From: Hemicentrotus pulcherrimus
Taxonomy: Eukaryota; Echinodermata; Echinoidea; Camarodonta; Strongylocentrotidae
Direction: 5' to 3'
Assembly: GCA_003118195.1 (NCBI GenBank)
Contig: BEXV01000132.1
Coordinates: forward strand, 182,731 to 209,706
DNA: 26,976 nucleotides
Below, piece by piece: positions 1-10,485 of this stretch; position 1 is the first letter of the stretch; the number at the start of each line of letters is the position of its first letter. The position numbers and the translations under genes are program-made. The notes beneath the pieces are model-generated. The model was given only the letters and a program-made list of their open reading frames with translations, did not search any database and was not told where the DNA came from.

Positions 1-3
1 ACA

Positions 4-14
4 GGGGGGGGGGG
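4..14. repeat. poly-G tract at window start
   Basis: The window opens with an uninterrupted run of 11 G, followed by AGG. With the G runs at the N gap and at the other end, it suggests that assembly contigs terminate at G homopolymers. It may be an assembly artefact in length. Confidence 0.9.
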
Positions 15-116
15 AGGTTGCAGAAGCCTTTGTTCGCATGTGACACATTCTTTGGTCTACATGTATGATATCAAAATTACTTGTAATATATCAACATAGC
101 TGTTACTGAGATTCAG

Positions 117-268
117 TTTTGAAAATAGATAACAATTTTATTAATAAGTTCAAGGAGGATAATAATGGCGAGAAGGAGCATCAGGAGATTAGTGCCGAGT
201 ATGATGAGGGTAATGAAACTAAGGATGCTACCAATGTTGTTGATTATAATGGTAATAATGATGACTAG
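117..268 (+). CDS. possible terminal coding exon, acidic Asp/Asn/Glu-rich tail
   Basis: After an AG at 115-116 a frame stays open to a TAG at 266-268. It reads LKIDNNFINKF, then KEDNNGEKEHQEI, then SAEYDEGNETKD, then ATNVVDYNGNNDD. Nearly every codon begins with a purine (GAG, GAT, AAT, GCT, GTT), which is a coding-like RNY pattern, and the product would be a strongly acidic C-terminal tail. There is no ATG at the start of the frame, so it would have to be the last exon of a gene lying mostly left of the window. The polypyrimidine tract before the AG is poor. The alternative is a decayed GAT/AAT trinucleotide repeat, which would create the same codon pattern by chance. I do not recognise a family. 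Confidence 0.22.
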
Positions 269-1211
269 GGATGGTGGTGATGGAGTTCTTTTATGTTTAT
301 AATCACAAACTATTTTACATCCTAAACATATATCGTTCGATATCTACATTCCTACCATTACAATTCATGTAACGTTGCTGTTTCAATAACAAACAGTTCT
401 CCTTGCATGTCATGTAGATAGGCTGATAAATGTCACACTAGGCTTGACTATACTTCATCATAAAAGTATCAAACTACAAACTGCACACTACTTCATGACT
501 TCTCCCATTTCATTGTCCCCCTCCCATCTATCCTATAGATTTATTTCTATGCATGGACATTTGTCGCCTTTCTTTCCTCCATCTCTATCTCCATCTCACT
601 CTTGGTTAATACATGTTCTTTATAACTTATAGAGAAGAGCTGTCTCCATGGAATACCTTTTAGCGTAATGAGGTCATTTAAGCAACAATAGATCAACTCT
701 GCTTCACCACTTTTTTGTAATTAGAATAAATGTAATGTTTGATGTAAGTAATTGCATGATTGACATACAGTGATCAATTACTGGTTATTAGAGTTTTCTT
801 TGTTCCAAACATGCATGAGCATCAATACATCAATATATCTTTATTTCAAATTGGAAAGCTTTAACTGTAAAAAAATGAATTCTATTTTTTTTAAAGCAAA
901 GATATTTATACCATTTTATAAGAATAAGAACAAAGGTATAAAATAAGGAAAATTCTGAAAGGCTTTATTTTTTCAGATACATCTCAGTGTATAATATTTC
1001 AGAGGCAATATATTCAGCAAGAATCCCATCCTTGTTTTCATATCTTGATATTTATACCATCCATGTTGGATGTATAATTTACAACCTTGTGTAATTAATA
1101 TTTGTAAAACATGTGGTACATGTATTTTTTACTACCAGTATAGCTTTCTCATTTACCCTTCTTAGATATCCATAACATATGGCCCCCATAATGTATTTGT
1201 AACGCGACTAA
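269..1211. other. AT-rich non-coding stretch, no gene seen
   Basis: The sequence is AT-rich with short poly-T and poly-A runs. A pyrimidine-rich patch at about 505-605 encodes only a Ser/Pro/His low-complexity frame. An acceptor-like AG at about 976 is followed by an open frame of about 30 codons ending near 1072, but it lacks coding character. I find no RNA gene, repeat array or convincing regulatory site. Confidence 0.6.
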
Positions 1212-1571
1212 ATTGTTTTATCACTAATTGAGATAGAAATGGACCCTCTCATTTGTACTGTGTAAACATGGCTACAAGACTCTCTTCTGATGAATGAGAA
1301 AGTAATAGATCTTTTGAATTCTTAAGTGTGAACATGGAGCATATTTCACCAATGATTGATGAGAAAATAATCGGTCCTTTCATTTGCACTGTGTGAACAT
1401 AGCTATGCATTTTTACCACTTTTCTCTTTTTCTCTTTTTTATTTGTGAATATGGCTTAATGTTTTACCACTGATTAACGTGAAAGAATCGATCCTCTTTT
1501 GGTTATGTGTAAACATAGCTAAGAATCTTACCACTAATTAATGAGAAAGTAATAGGTCCTCTAATCTGTGG
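1212..1571. repeat. diverged tandem repeat, unit about 66 bp, 5-6 copies
   Basis: Successive units begin near 1212, 1277, 1343, 1410, 1460 and 1527. Each follows the order TTTTACCACTGATTAATGAG, then AAAGTAATCGGTCCTCTC, then ATTTGCACTGTGTGAACATA, then GCTAAGAAT. The motif G(A/G)ACATGGCT or TAAACATAGCT recurs once per unit, as does (A/G)GTCCTCT. The fourth unit is shortened to about 50 bp and has taken up a CTCTTTTT-rich insert, and the last is cut off at a TCTGTGGGGG junction. Copies differ by many substitutions, so the array is old. It has no open frame through it and is best called a minisatellite or satellite remnant. Confidence 0.8.
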
Positions 1572-2442
1572 GGGTAGACCACTCTAGTTAATGAGCACGT
1601 CTCATCAATATCACGCTTGCATCCATACCTGGCAAGAGGCCATTTAACCTGCTGAATACACCAGGGCATACAAAATGCAAAGTTTGAATAAATCTATTAT
1701 TTATAAGCATAATTTGCATTCCTTCATGAAGATTTCTTTTAAACAGCACCATCCATCCGTATATACTGCATCACCTTAACATAATTAGAGTCATTAAAGT
1801 GGAATTGGCAGGCAATATACAGATCAATACATCTTGACAAGTAAGACCAAAAGCCTAAGAATGAAGCATTCATGCTGCAGCAAATATCTTGTTTCTCACA
1901 ACATTTGGCACAAACTAACGAAAATTTTGTACAAAACTCCCTATTTTTCCATTGTCTTCCAGAATTTCCATTGTCTGAAAATCGTTCGTACGGCGTTCGT
2001 AGCAGGTCGTAATGGCATTTTAGTAATCTCTTTTTACAAAAGTAATGTTTTCCTATACACACAGGCACCACACTTATGTCATAGGGGTGTGAAACTAATT
2101 TGTTGGGCATGCAAGCACAGGATTGCAAGCACAAGATCTCTGTTTAAATTATGAAATATGGGGGATCTAGGCAGTCCGTCTCAGACTCGAGCATAAATTC
2201 TACTTTTCCAAAGTTCAGTCTCACTCACTGTTTACCAAGTGATGCATCATTTGTTGACATATAAGATATGCAAACACAAATGACAAAGTCAGCTTATTCA
2301 TAGGCCATGCTAAGTAAACAAGCATGAACAGAATTATATCAAGTATGCTTTGATATGCATTGTCCTTTTCTTTCCTTAAAAAAAAAATTCAGCAAACTTA
2401 ACACAAGATGAAACCCCGAGTTCAAGAAGCCAAATCAACATA
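1572..2442. other. non-coding stretch with short direct repeats
   Basis: Open frames occur on both strands over the same bases (1739-2134 minus and 1834-2154 plus) and neither looks like a protein, so both are treated as chance. A 12-base word, TTTCCATTGTCT, occurs twice, at 1946-1957 and 1965-1976. It lies just before a CpG-containing patch, CGTTCGTACGGCGTTCGTAG, with CGTTCGTA repeated. This looks like part of a dispersed repeat, but its borders cannot be seen. Confidence 0.5.
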
Positions 2443-2965
2443 CTTTAAAGGGATCCGGTAATTTTGTCTTAGGTTGTGTTTATTGACCAAATTTTTGGCT
2501 AAAATCAGGTTTCTCAAACGTCTTTCAGGCAAATTAAGAAGGTGATAAACGCAAAGCCTTTTTTAAAAGGCTTTAGATATGGGCATATCTAGAGGCGCAA
2601 AAAGGTGTGTTTTGAATGTGACATACAGCCAGAATCACGTTTCTGAGAGATGATAAACGCAAAGCTGTTTTGAACCCCACATACAAATCGGACCTCCCAT
2701 GGTTAATTTCCGGTTCGGAGGCTAGTGCGCGCCATGTGCTGTGTACAAGCATGTGTGTGTAGTTGACCTCCGAGAAACTGTCTGCTTCCCGGGTCAAACG
2801 GCGCTGAGCAGCTGCGAAGAGACAAGGCCTTTACTGTGAATCATGAAGAGACGATAAACGCGACATCCCGCAAATCACGATCGTATGGTGGGGTTCAATA
2901 GTGGGGTACGATATGTACATATCTAGTGGCAAGCCTCGATAAATGCGCTCTTAGATCCTTTAAAG
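2443..2965. mobile_element. probable non-autonomous repeat element, GC-richer, with GATAAACGC motifs
   Basis: This block is visibly richer in GC and CpG than its flanks. It is bounded by CTTTAAAGGGATC at 2443 and its rough inverse GATCCTTTAAAG ending at 2965, giving a short imperfect terminal inverted repeat. Inside, GATAAACGC occurs at 2544-2552, 2652-2660 and 2853-2861, with GATAAATGC at 2938-2946. The word GATATGnnCATATCTAGWGGC occurs twice (2576 and 2910). A 74-codon open frame on the minus strand (2573-2797) lies in the block, but the same motifs recur outside it and no family is recognisable. I infer a dispersed repeat or MITE-like element; no target-site duplication is clear. Confidence 0.5.
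2553..2590. repeat. two abutting perfect palindromes
   Basis: AAAGCCTTTT-TT-AAAAGGCTTT (2553-2574) is followed with no gap by AGATATG-GG-CATATCT (2575-2590). Each has perfect arms and a two-base centre. The second has a relative at 2910-2923, the perfect 14-mer GATATGTACATATC, and both are followed by CTAGWGGC. Confidence 0.85.
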
Positions 2966-4622
2966 AATCCTTGATTTACCTCATGCTGCAATGATAATTA
3001 TAAACCTTTAGGTCAGTCAGAAACCCCATGACTTTTACAAGCCGTTTGCCTGTTTGATTATCAAGATATTTATGATTGAAAATCGAAATAAAATTTGGCA
3101 TTTGCCAAACGGTTTTCATAACACGAGTATGGTAAAACCGATCACTCAAAGATTTTTACTTTTTTGACGCACTTCTTATGATCATTTTGAAGTGCAATTC
3201 TTTTAGGGCTTCAATATAAAACCATATGACAGACACTGATTACACGTAGGGCTGTGTATCTCAGATTTAACATTGCTAAACGATGCCTTTAACACAGAGG
3301 TAGCACTCCTCTGTTTCTGAACATAGTAAACTATAATCACAGTGTTGTATTTGTAATTAGTAACCAAATACAGTTTTATTAAGGTCCACCCTCAGGAGAT
3401 TAAACAGATGAATCAAATTTTAATTCATGAATAGCAAAATCCTCCAAAATCTATCTTTAAAAAAAAAAAGTGGAATAGTATACTATATAAATGAAAATGT
3501 ATTAAATAATTCAGATTCTAACCCTGATCGCTTGGTAACTGGTTTGTGTAAATCCAACAAAACTCTTGATATGCACAAATTTGTTATTTACTAAGTTTTT
3601 GTTTGAACAATAAGCAATAGAGTTTAGCATCAGCTTCATTCTAGGTTTTCTTTTTTATGTTTACACTTTAAAAGCTCAACAGAAATCAAAGAACAAAAAT
3701 CAAATTATCTGGCCCATAAATAGTTTGCTACAAGTGAATGAACAAGAGACCATATTCAACAAGTTTGATACCATTACTTTCTCTGGTACCTTTCCACAGA
3801 GAGGCTTTATCAAATATAAAACATAAGAGAATGGAGACAGATAGGTAAAGTTATAGTAAACACTTTCAGCACACACAATACACAAATACAGAATCGATGA
3901 AAGAGGACGAAGAAGAAATAATATTTTCTTGTTTTGCATTAAGCACAATCAGATGGTGAATCATTGCAGAACTCATCATGATGTGTTAAACAGATTGCAC
4001 CTATGAAATAATCCTTGAAACCAATTGAGTAACAATAGAAGAGTTACAGCCCCAAAACTTTAGCTCTGAATCGTCTGTCAAGTAGCTCCAGATATTTGGG
4101 TGGAAGTTGTACAAATTGATTGTTTCCTCCATCCTTGCACCAGCAGTTCGGTCCAAATAAAACAATTTAAATACTGAATTCTCCAACAAAAGTGGGCCAT
4201 ATTTAGTTATAACAGAAAAAATTAACATAATTTTTTGTTTAATACCGATTCGGTTGAAATGCTGTATTATGGCCCACTGGTTTGATTAGCTTGTGACTGA
4301 GACAAAAACAAATACGGTACCACAATAGCATCTCAAACCGTGATTCTAAACCGTTGCACATTACACTATAATGGTGATTACTTTACAGTAACATTTCTAA
4401 TCCCTAGACAATCAGAAAATCAATCATTGAAGGATTCTTTTTTACCAATGAAAATTAAAATAATTAGGACAACTTCTATGAAAACTCTATCATAACTACA
4501 TTCAACAATCATTCAATCAATCATAAGAAAAAATGACAAAATCAAGCACTAATAATTAATCAATCTATTCTATTTATAACTCCATTCTTCAATTCTTGAC
4601 CAATCATCAGTCTAGTCCTTCA
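2966..4622. other. AT-rich non-coding stretch
   Basis: No gene is supported. Minus-strand open frames at 3700-3948 and 4001-4228 have no splice context or protein character. A small perfect palindrome, TTTGGCA-TT-TGCCAAA, lies at 3094-3109, next to AAACGGTTTT, which partly mirrors GCCGTTTGCC about 60 bases upstream. The rest is AT-rich with short homopolymers. Confidence 0.6.
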
Positions 4623-4648
4623 AAGTCTGACCATGGTCTGGCAGACTT
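4623..4648. repeat. short inverted repeat with nested palindrome
   Basis: The arms AAGTCTG (4623-4629) and CAGACTT (4642-4648) are perfect complements, and between them sits the palindrome GACCATGGTC (4629-4638). It lies in a C-rich patch (about 4600-4720) unlike the AT-rich surroundings. It may be a protein-binding site or part of a small element. Confidence 0.6.
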
Positions 4649-5031
4649 CACAAACACCTGCCTCACGCCTGGACCAACAACACACATGCCCATGACCCTA
4701 CCAAGTCAACGTCAAGCCTCGATTCATCCAATTTAATCAAATTTGTCATCAAAACTAGCTTTTCATGCCATAATGACCCCTCTCATCTCAAGCATAGGAG
4801 GTAATTAGCGTTAATCTTCCCATTGTTATAACAAGGGTTCTAAGTTCCTGCCCCTGTATCAACACATCCATGCCCCAGTTCCTACTCACTCAGTAAAAAC
4901 AATGTGGAAATTAAAAGCCAACTGATTAACCAGGCTAATTGACCAATTAGACGATCTGACAGTGATGATTTGATTGAAGGCCAAATTAAGAACATGTTCC
5001 ATTGGCTAATTTGTTCCCAGGGTCTGGGTCT

Positions 5032-5046
5032 GAGGTCAATGACCTC
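5032..5046. promoter_or_regulatory. perfect IR1 nuclear-receptor-type site (AGGTCA A TGACCT)
   Basis: GAGGTCAATGACCTC is a perfect 15-base palindrome with one central base. It contains two consensus AGGTCA half-sites arranged as an inverted repeat with one spacer (IR1). IR1 is an established binding arrangement for several nuclear receptors, such as FXR/RXR and the ecdysone receptor type. GGTCTGGGTCT lies directly upstream. About 100 bases upstream, CTAATTGACCAATTAG (4935-4950) adds palindromic homeodomain-type and CCAAT-type words, so 4925-5050 could be an enhancer. No gene is seen within several kilobases, so the target is unknown. Confidence 0.45.
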
Positions 5047-6934
5047 TTGGGAATGATTGACAGCAGGTAGAAAATACATGACAAATCACTTTACAAAGAA
5101 ATAGAAATATTTGGAACAGATACTGACATACATTCTCCCCAAACAAGCTACCAACTGATCTGTTGCTGCCAACTGAAACATTACATAGGGGCAGCTATTT
5201 AAACTTCAGAAGAAATCAGAAGAAAAAAACAATAGAAAAACAACCAAGCCTCTAACAGAACAGGCAAATATTTGTTAAGAAAATATATTCAGAACTAATG
5301 ACAAACTGACTTGAGTGGGCTGAAGAAGATCCAAGGAAAGAAATGAATGGCACGTATTTGTGAGTCAATTCAAGTCTAGTGCCCTCTCTTGTCAGATACA
5401 AGACAATGTTGAACAGTCATTCAGAATACCACATTTCATCCTAACTCCGGTGATTATTTACAAACGATGGATAGCTTTCTGAAAGACAGATATTTTCACA
5501 AGATTCAGCACATTCTGCAGGACATAAAATATGTTCATACTGCCTTATCTTATATACATATATATACATGAATACCTGGTATGTATTTTTTAAAATGATT
5601 ATTATCACAAGTGCTATCTAAAACTGGCGAAGAAAAAAAAAAAAGAATGATAAAGCAGGAGTAGTCTTTTGATTCCTTATCTATTCACAATAAATGTATC
5701 TATTATGCAATAGGCATTGTTTATTACATTCATAGAGACTGTATTTGAAAGAACATACATCATCTCCCTCATCCCATAAAGATAAACAACAACAAAACAA
5801 CAACAACTTTAAAAACATTTATCTTGCTACCTGGAGGGTGCTAAGAGTGATCAGAAGACCCAAGATGTATAGTGCCCTCTTCAGTTTATATATAAACAGG
5901 ACTGAAATAATAATATTGAAGCTATATTATAGTTGGCAAAGTTTATTGTCTCTACTTCTCTCCTCATTTGAGCTTTTCAGTAGAGAAATTTTACAGAAGG
6001 GAAGTTCAATTTAATCAAATAAACACTGGATGTTCTATAAATGCTAAAAGATTCAGATTTGTTCACAAAGCATCTAAAACTACCGGTAGATAGATATTGT
6101 ATTCACTGCATTAGGAGAAGAAAGGCAGCACTGACAATCTGATATCACAACTTTGGAGAGATTTCTATCTTTTATAATAAACATATTCTATATTGCATAA
6201 AGTCAAATGAATCCTATTACAAAATGTCCCTATACATCGATTTACCCCCACATTTTCCTGAGTAATCTCCTGATTCCTTGCCAAGTTATGAAAATACTAT
6301 TTTGAAAAAGACTTGAAGCGGACTAGTACAAACCTTACAATAGAAATCGCCATCCAAATCTTAGCCAAATAAAATCACATGAAACCTTATGTTTGTACAC
6401 TCGAGGTTAGAAAATAGTAATGAAAAGGGTACTCATTTTTTCCTGCTCTTCTACACTAAATGCATTGCATATGCTCACAAAGTTCAAATTTGAGTATCAA
6501 CAGTTAGAGTTCTTTTACTTTGGCATTGCAACAATACTGTTTCCTTTGTCTTTAAAAAAAATGATAATTTTCCACTGAATCAAAGGTGCCCCTTCCAACA
6601 TATTCTATAATTTGCCTAAATAACAGCTTTCTGGCAGAAAACACACATCTAGATGCATCGCTCAAATCCACCTGGGGATAGTATGATCAAAGCATTATAA
6701 TTCTAGATCCACTAGGCCTCACATACAGCCCCAAGTAACACTTGATGCCGATTCCGATGACAAAGGTTTAGGAACCCTATCCCTTGTAAGGTAAACTACT
6801 TCACAGAGTTCACCGGCTTTTAGACTCATCTTATTCCATCTTACATGTCGTAACCAGAGGGAAGGGGACATCAAGGGGGCTTGTGCATGCCTCTCTCTCA
6901 AATCCAAAATCAGCTTTTACTTAATTTACATGTG
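5047..6934. other. AT-rich non-coding stretch
   Basis: No gene is supported. A plus-strand frame at 5745-6014 is low complexity (Gln/Asn and Leu from CAA and CTA runs). The phrase AGTGCCCTCT occurs twice (about 5379 and 5871), each just before a CAG. Between 6727 and about 6890, on the minus strand, a frame of roughly 55 codons ends at a GTATGT donor-like site (6721-6726). It has no good acceptor or ATG and is left unannotated. Confidence 0.5.
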
Positions 6935-7098
6935 CCCCCTCCCCCGCCCCCCCCCCAAAAAAAATAATAATAATAAATAAATAATAACAATCATATGCTC
7001 CTCACTCCCATCTCTGGTTAATTTGAAAATCTTTTTTTTTTCTTTGATTTTGCTTGTAAGAGATTTTACTGACATATCCTTGCCCCCCCCCAGCCCCC
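6935..7098. repeat. C-rich tracts with A/AAT-rich microsatellite
   Basis: A nearly pure C tract with two interruptions (6935-6956) runs directly into A8 and an AAT/AAAT microsatellite (6957-6990). A second C tract, C9-AG-C5, follows at 7083-7098. On the minus strand these are G runs able to form quadruplexes. Confidence 0.8.
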
Positions 7099-7780
7099 TA
7101 CTAACGAGAAATAATTCTGGATCCACCCCATATTTTATCTCTCATCTGTCTACAGGGTAAAAAGCAGACTTGTTTTTGCAGGAAATGTAAAACTTTGCTT
7201 ACAGGGAATTTCTGAGTGGAAAGAGTTCATGATGTGTGGTGTGAAAAACAATCAATAAATTCATCTGCCAAAGATTGCTTTTTCAATAATGGGTCTTCAC
7301 GTCAATAACATGAATCAATTTATTTGCTCAAGTGTGTTTTTTACTTTATTGATTTTACAATATACTTCAAAATGTACATGAGGTGTTTTTACAAACACAT
7401 ATTTTTACAAATATATCCTTGAAAGCTGCTGTTTTCCATAATGATCGATTCCGGGGTTTTTCATGAGTAACATAACAATAATAGACCGACTGATTTCAAG
7501 AACTTTTATCAATAAAAAGACATCTAGTTTCAACAGCATTTCAACAAAATTGGATAATGCATATGATATGACCAAAAGTGAAAATCTGTGGAAAAATACT
7601 GATGTCATATAAAGAAGCCACATGCGAAAAACCATGATTAGACATTTTGGAAATATGAAAACTGTAATTATCTCTCAATTCCCAGCTGAAAATGGTCAGA
7701 AGTTCTTCAACTTACACACATACAAACATTTATGGAGGATTATTACATCATCCATATTCCAGCAAGGAAAATGTCATTTC
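7099..7780. other. AT-rich stretch with a weak exon-like frame
   Basis: An acceptor-like CTCATCTGTCTACAG ends at 7155 and is followed by 33 open codons (VKSRLVFAGNVKLCLQGISE and onward) to a TAA at 7256-7258, which overlaps an AATAAA hexamer at 7254-7259. Similar chance terminal frames occur elsewhere in this window, so it is not called a gene. A hydrophobic minus-strand frame at 7405-7635 has no supporting signals. Confidence 0.35.
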
Positions 7781-8675
7781 CATCACTAGTTTCACCTTTC
7801 TCTACCACCCACTCGATCTCCTTCTCCCTCTATCCATCACCTTCACCTCTCCTTCCCCCAATCATCCTCTGAGCATTTCAAACTCATCAAAGATTCAGAA
7901 CATGTTCTCAAATGTTTGGGGGTTAGCAATTACTGTAGGCATGTTTGGGGCCGTTAAGGATCGCCCAGACAAGGCAATACATGGTCCCAAAATCTGGAGG
8001 GCCGACCGACGTGATTAGATTGGGAGATATTGCATCCTAGCAAACACAAAATTACACTCTCGACAGTTGTTGTTTATTTTTTCCTTCTCTACATCTCTAA
8101 ATCTATATTAAAGTATTCCCTTGTCTTATCTTTGTTTTCTTAACTCTAGAGGAGAGTTTTCTATGCAACAGGAGGGTGCCATTCAGGCCTCTCGTTTTTT
8201 CAAGTTTCTTTCTATCTATTCCGCTCTTTATTCTGTTGCTTCTACTAAACATCTTCCCAATCAAAAGAATAGAGCTTGCAAGAAACCCCAGTCTTGCCAA
8301 TTTGTGTTTGATTCATCGCACCTTAAAAAATCCATTATTTTTTTATTTTTAGTTGTTTTTGCTCAACCTTTCACTGACCTGTTTGTCTCATTTTTTGCTT
8401 CTATCAAAATCAACTTGATATCAGGGTGGACTTTCCCTTTAATTCATCAAATCTTTTGTTTTATGCTATTTTCTCTCATCAATTACCTCACCTACTTCTA
8501 CCATTTGGATCTATCTTATCCTTCCATCATGTTACTCCTCCATTCATAAGGTATCCCTTGAACCATATTATCCATGCATTCGCTTTGTTTTATCCTCTCC
8601 ATCTCTTTCTCTCGTTCATTTTTCTTCATACCCTCTGTCCATCCCGTGATCCTAGCTCAAATTCTGCCATTTCCT

Positions 8676-8739
<64 letters not shown>

Positions 8740-8860
8740 TATCTCTATCTCCCTCTCACCATTTTATTTCATTCTTTCCTCCCACATTCAATCCTCTGCA
8801 TACCCATCCTATCTCCAACTCTCTCTGTCATTACATCTAATTACACAATACCATTACATA
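7780..8860. repeat. kilobase-scale pyrimidine-rich strand
   Basis: The plus strand is strongly C/T-biased across most of this interval, notably 7790-7875, 8200-8245 and 8420-8860. Overlapping plus-strand frames here (8121-8549, 8426-8920 and 8574-8840) are Ser/Leu/Pro/Phe low complexity produced by the bias and are not genes. Such polypyrimidine/polypurine duplex can adopt triplex (H-DNA) forms. Confidence 0.7.
8676..8735. repeat. C10 run followed by (CT)n microsatellite, about 25 units
   Basis: Ten C at 8676-8685 pass directly into uninterrupted CT dinucleotides to about 8735, then into CCCTCTAT-type degenerate pyrimidine repeats. It is a simple sequence repeat of likely variable length. 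Confidence 0.95.
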
Positions 8861-10485
8861 GTGGAGTCGGGCGACGAGTGGCTTCCGCAAGATAGATTTT
8901 CAATCAAACTAATGGGTTGAAGATGTTTACAGTCTCTATCTTCTTCAAATCAATCAATACATCAATCGAGATGAACAGATAACCATAACTCTGTTTTCAT
9001 TTCTCCTTTATTTGTTTCTATCCATTTCTAACTTGGTCAACAAAGAAAGTCTGAGAAGAAAATCTTTTGGTCAAATGTGTATTGCAAAGAATCTAACACC
9101 CAGTATCTGCATTAGACAAATATTGGATGCATCAAAATAAGATATTATCATATAAAATTCGTTAAGAATTAAAACTGTGACTGTTAATGCAAAAAAGGTA
9201 ATATATAGATACAATTTTGCATGCAACTTTCTTTTTTGTTTGTAAAAAAGAATGACTGACGTCAGTATTGATGGTCTGTATATTATTATTATCCTTTAAA
9301 AACACTTCAATCAGTTTTGATTTCATACATGCTTACCTTTAAAAAATAAATTGTTTTAAGTACCACTTAATTATAATGATCCTCATCTAGTTTGAGAAAT
9401 TGGAAATCACAAAAGCTTGTAAATTTTAATCACTTTATAACAACCGGTCATGGAGGTCTATAGGAACTAACATTAGCCATGTTAGTTTTGATCTCAATTA
9501 ATGGCAGCTGAAGAGGGAAATGTAGACATCATGTTTTGATTGAATTTTGATTAAATTATCCAGGATATATAAAACAACGAAAACAAGGGCCTGATTCCTG
9601 TAATTCATGAGCACTCTGGAAATCCCCACTTTATTCAGAAATCACTCTCCAAAGCTTTTGGTTGTGTTCATAACAATAGTTTCCTGGGTTTCAAGTAGAA
9701 TAGAAGTAGACAAATTATACACTTCAAAAGAAAGCTCCAGTTTTATTTGAGTCATAACAGCTTGAGATAATTTGTAAAGTATACATACATGTACACGTAA
9801 CAGAGTCAAAAACATAAGCTGTAATATTGAGTAAATTTTACACAGAAATGCAGTATGTACAGTATAAAATAAACTTCTCATTATCATTTAATGAGTTACA
9901 TTTTAGAACTTCATAATACATTTTCATGTTGTTAAATTGATTCTTTTTACCAGCTCTTCATTTCTCAAGAGGGTAACAATCTCTATGTCATTGCCTAAAG
10001 ATGTAGGTTTATGCTTGCATGTTTGGTTCTTTATTCAAAAGCTTAGCCTGGCTGCCAAACAAACATACAATATATACATGTATATCTGGATGAGGGAAAG
10101 TTATTTTTTGGCTTCCACTAGCCGCAAAATAGGATGAAACTTGCTACACAGTAATTTTCAAGGTAGTTTCATGCAATTTCAAGCCATTACTAATCTGAAC
10201 GAAATTTAAAAAAAGATCTTCCACCTATTACAATCCTAGGATTTTTGTTAGTGTTATGAAAAGCTAAAATATCATTCTTTTCATTTTGCTTTGCATGTGC
10301 CAAATTGGTTGGTTTAATTTACATTGTGTAGGTTCCACATCATGGCCACTACAACTCTATCAGACAGCAATACATATATACCAATGTTCAAATCTAACCA
10401 TTAACGTTTCACAAAAAGTGCCCTCAATTGTGGAAAACAAGGTATATCCATATTCTCTTTGACTTTCATTATTTCGAAAAGTATT
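8861..10485. other. AT-rich non-coding stretch
   Basis: A small hairpin, AACTAACAT-TAGCC-ATGTTAGTT, lies at 9465-9487. A minus-strand frame at 9642-9887 ends in a plausible 38-residue peptide but has no strong acceptor. Nothing else is supported apart from the CRE at 9257. Confidence 0.55.
9255..9266. promoter_or_regulatory. consensus CRE inside a 12-bp palindrome
   Basis: ACTGACGTCAGT is a perfect palindrome whose centre, TGACGTCA (9257-9264), is the full consensus cAMP-response element bound by CREB/ATF bZIP dimers. No start site is recognisable nearby, so its use is unproven. Confidence 0.4.

Noticed and set aside
1739..2154. Overlapping 131-codon minus and 106-codon plus open frames
   Set aside because: Both strands are open over the same bases, neither peptide has a domain or sensible composition, and no splice or start context supports either.
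2573..2797. Minus-strand 74-codon frame in the GATAAACGC block
   Set aside because: Motifs inside it recur in non-open parts of the same block, so it is repeat DNA rather than a gene.
6727..6890. Minus-strand frame ending at a GTATGT donor-like site
   Set aside because: No ATG at the frame start, no good acceptor, and it sits beside poly-C and AT repeats that look like a dispersed repeat.
7156..7258. Terminal-exon-like frame after CTCATCTGTCTACAG
   Set aside because: A second strong acceptor lies inside it, no partner exon exists, and similar chance frames (such as 977-1072) show that length alone is not evidence.
8121..8920. Three long plus-strand frames up to 164 codons
   Set aside because: They are produced by the pyrimidine-rich strand and (CT)n tract (runs of Ser-Leu) and have no coding features.
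9642..9887. Minus-strand 81-codon frame
   Set aside because: The last 38 residues look plausible, but there is no convincing acceptor or ATG context and the composition is that of AT-rich DNA.
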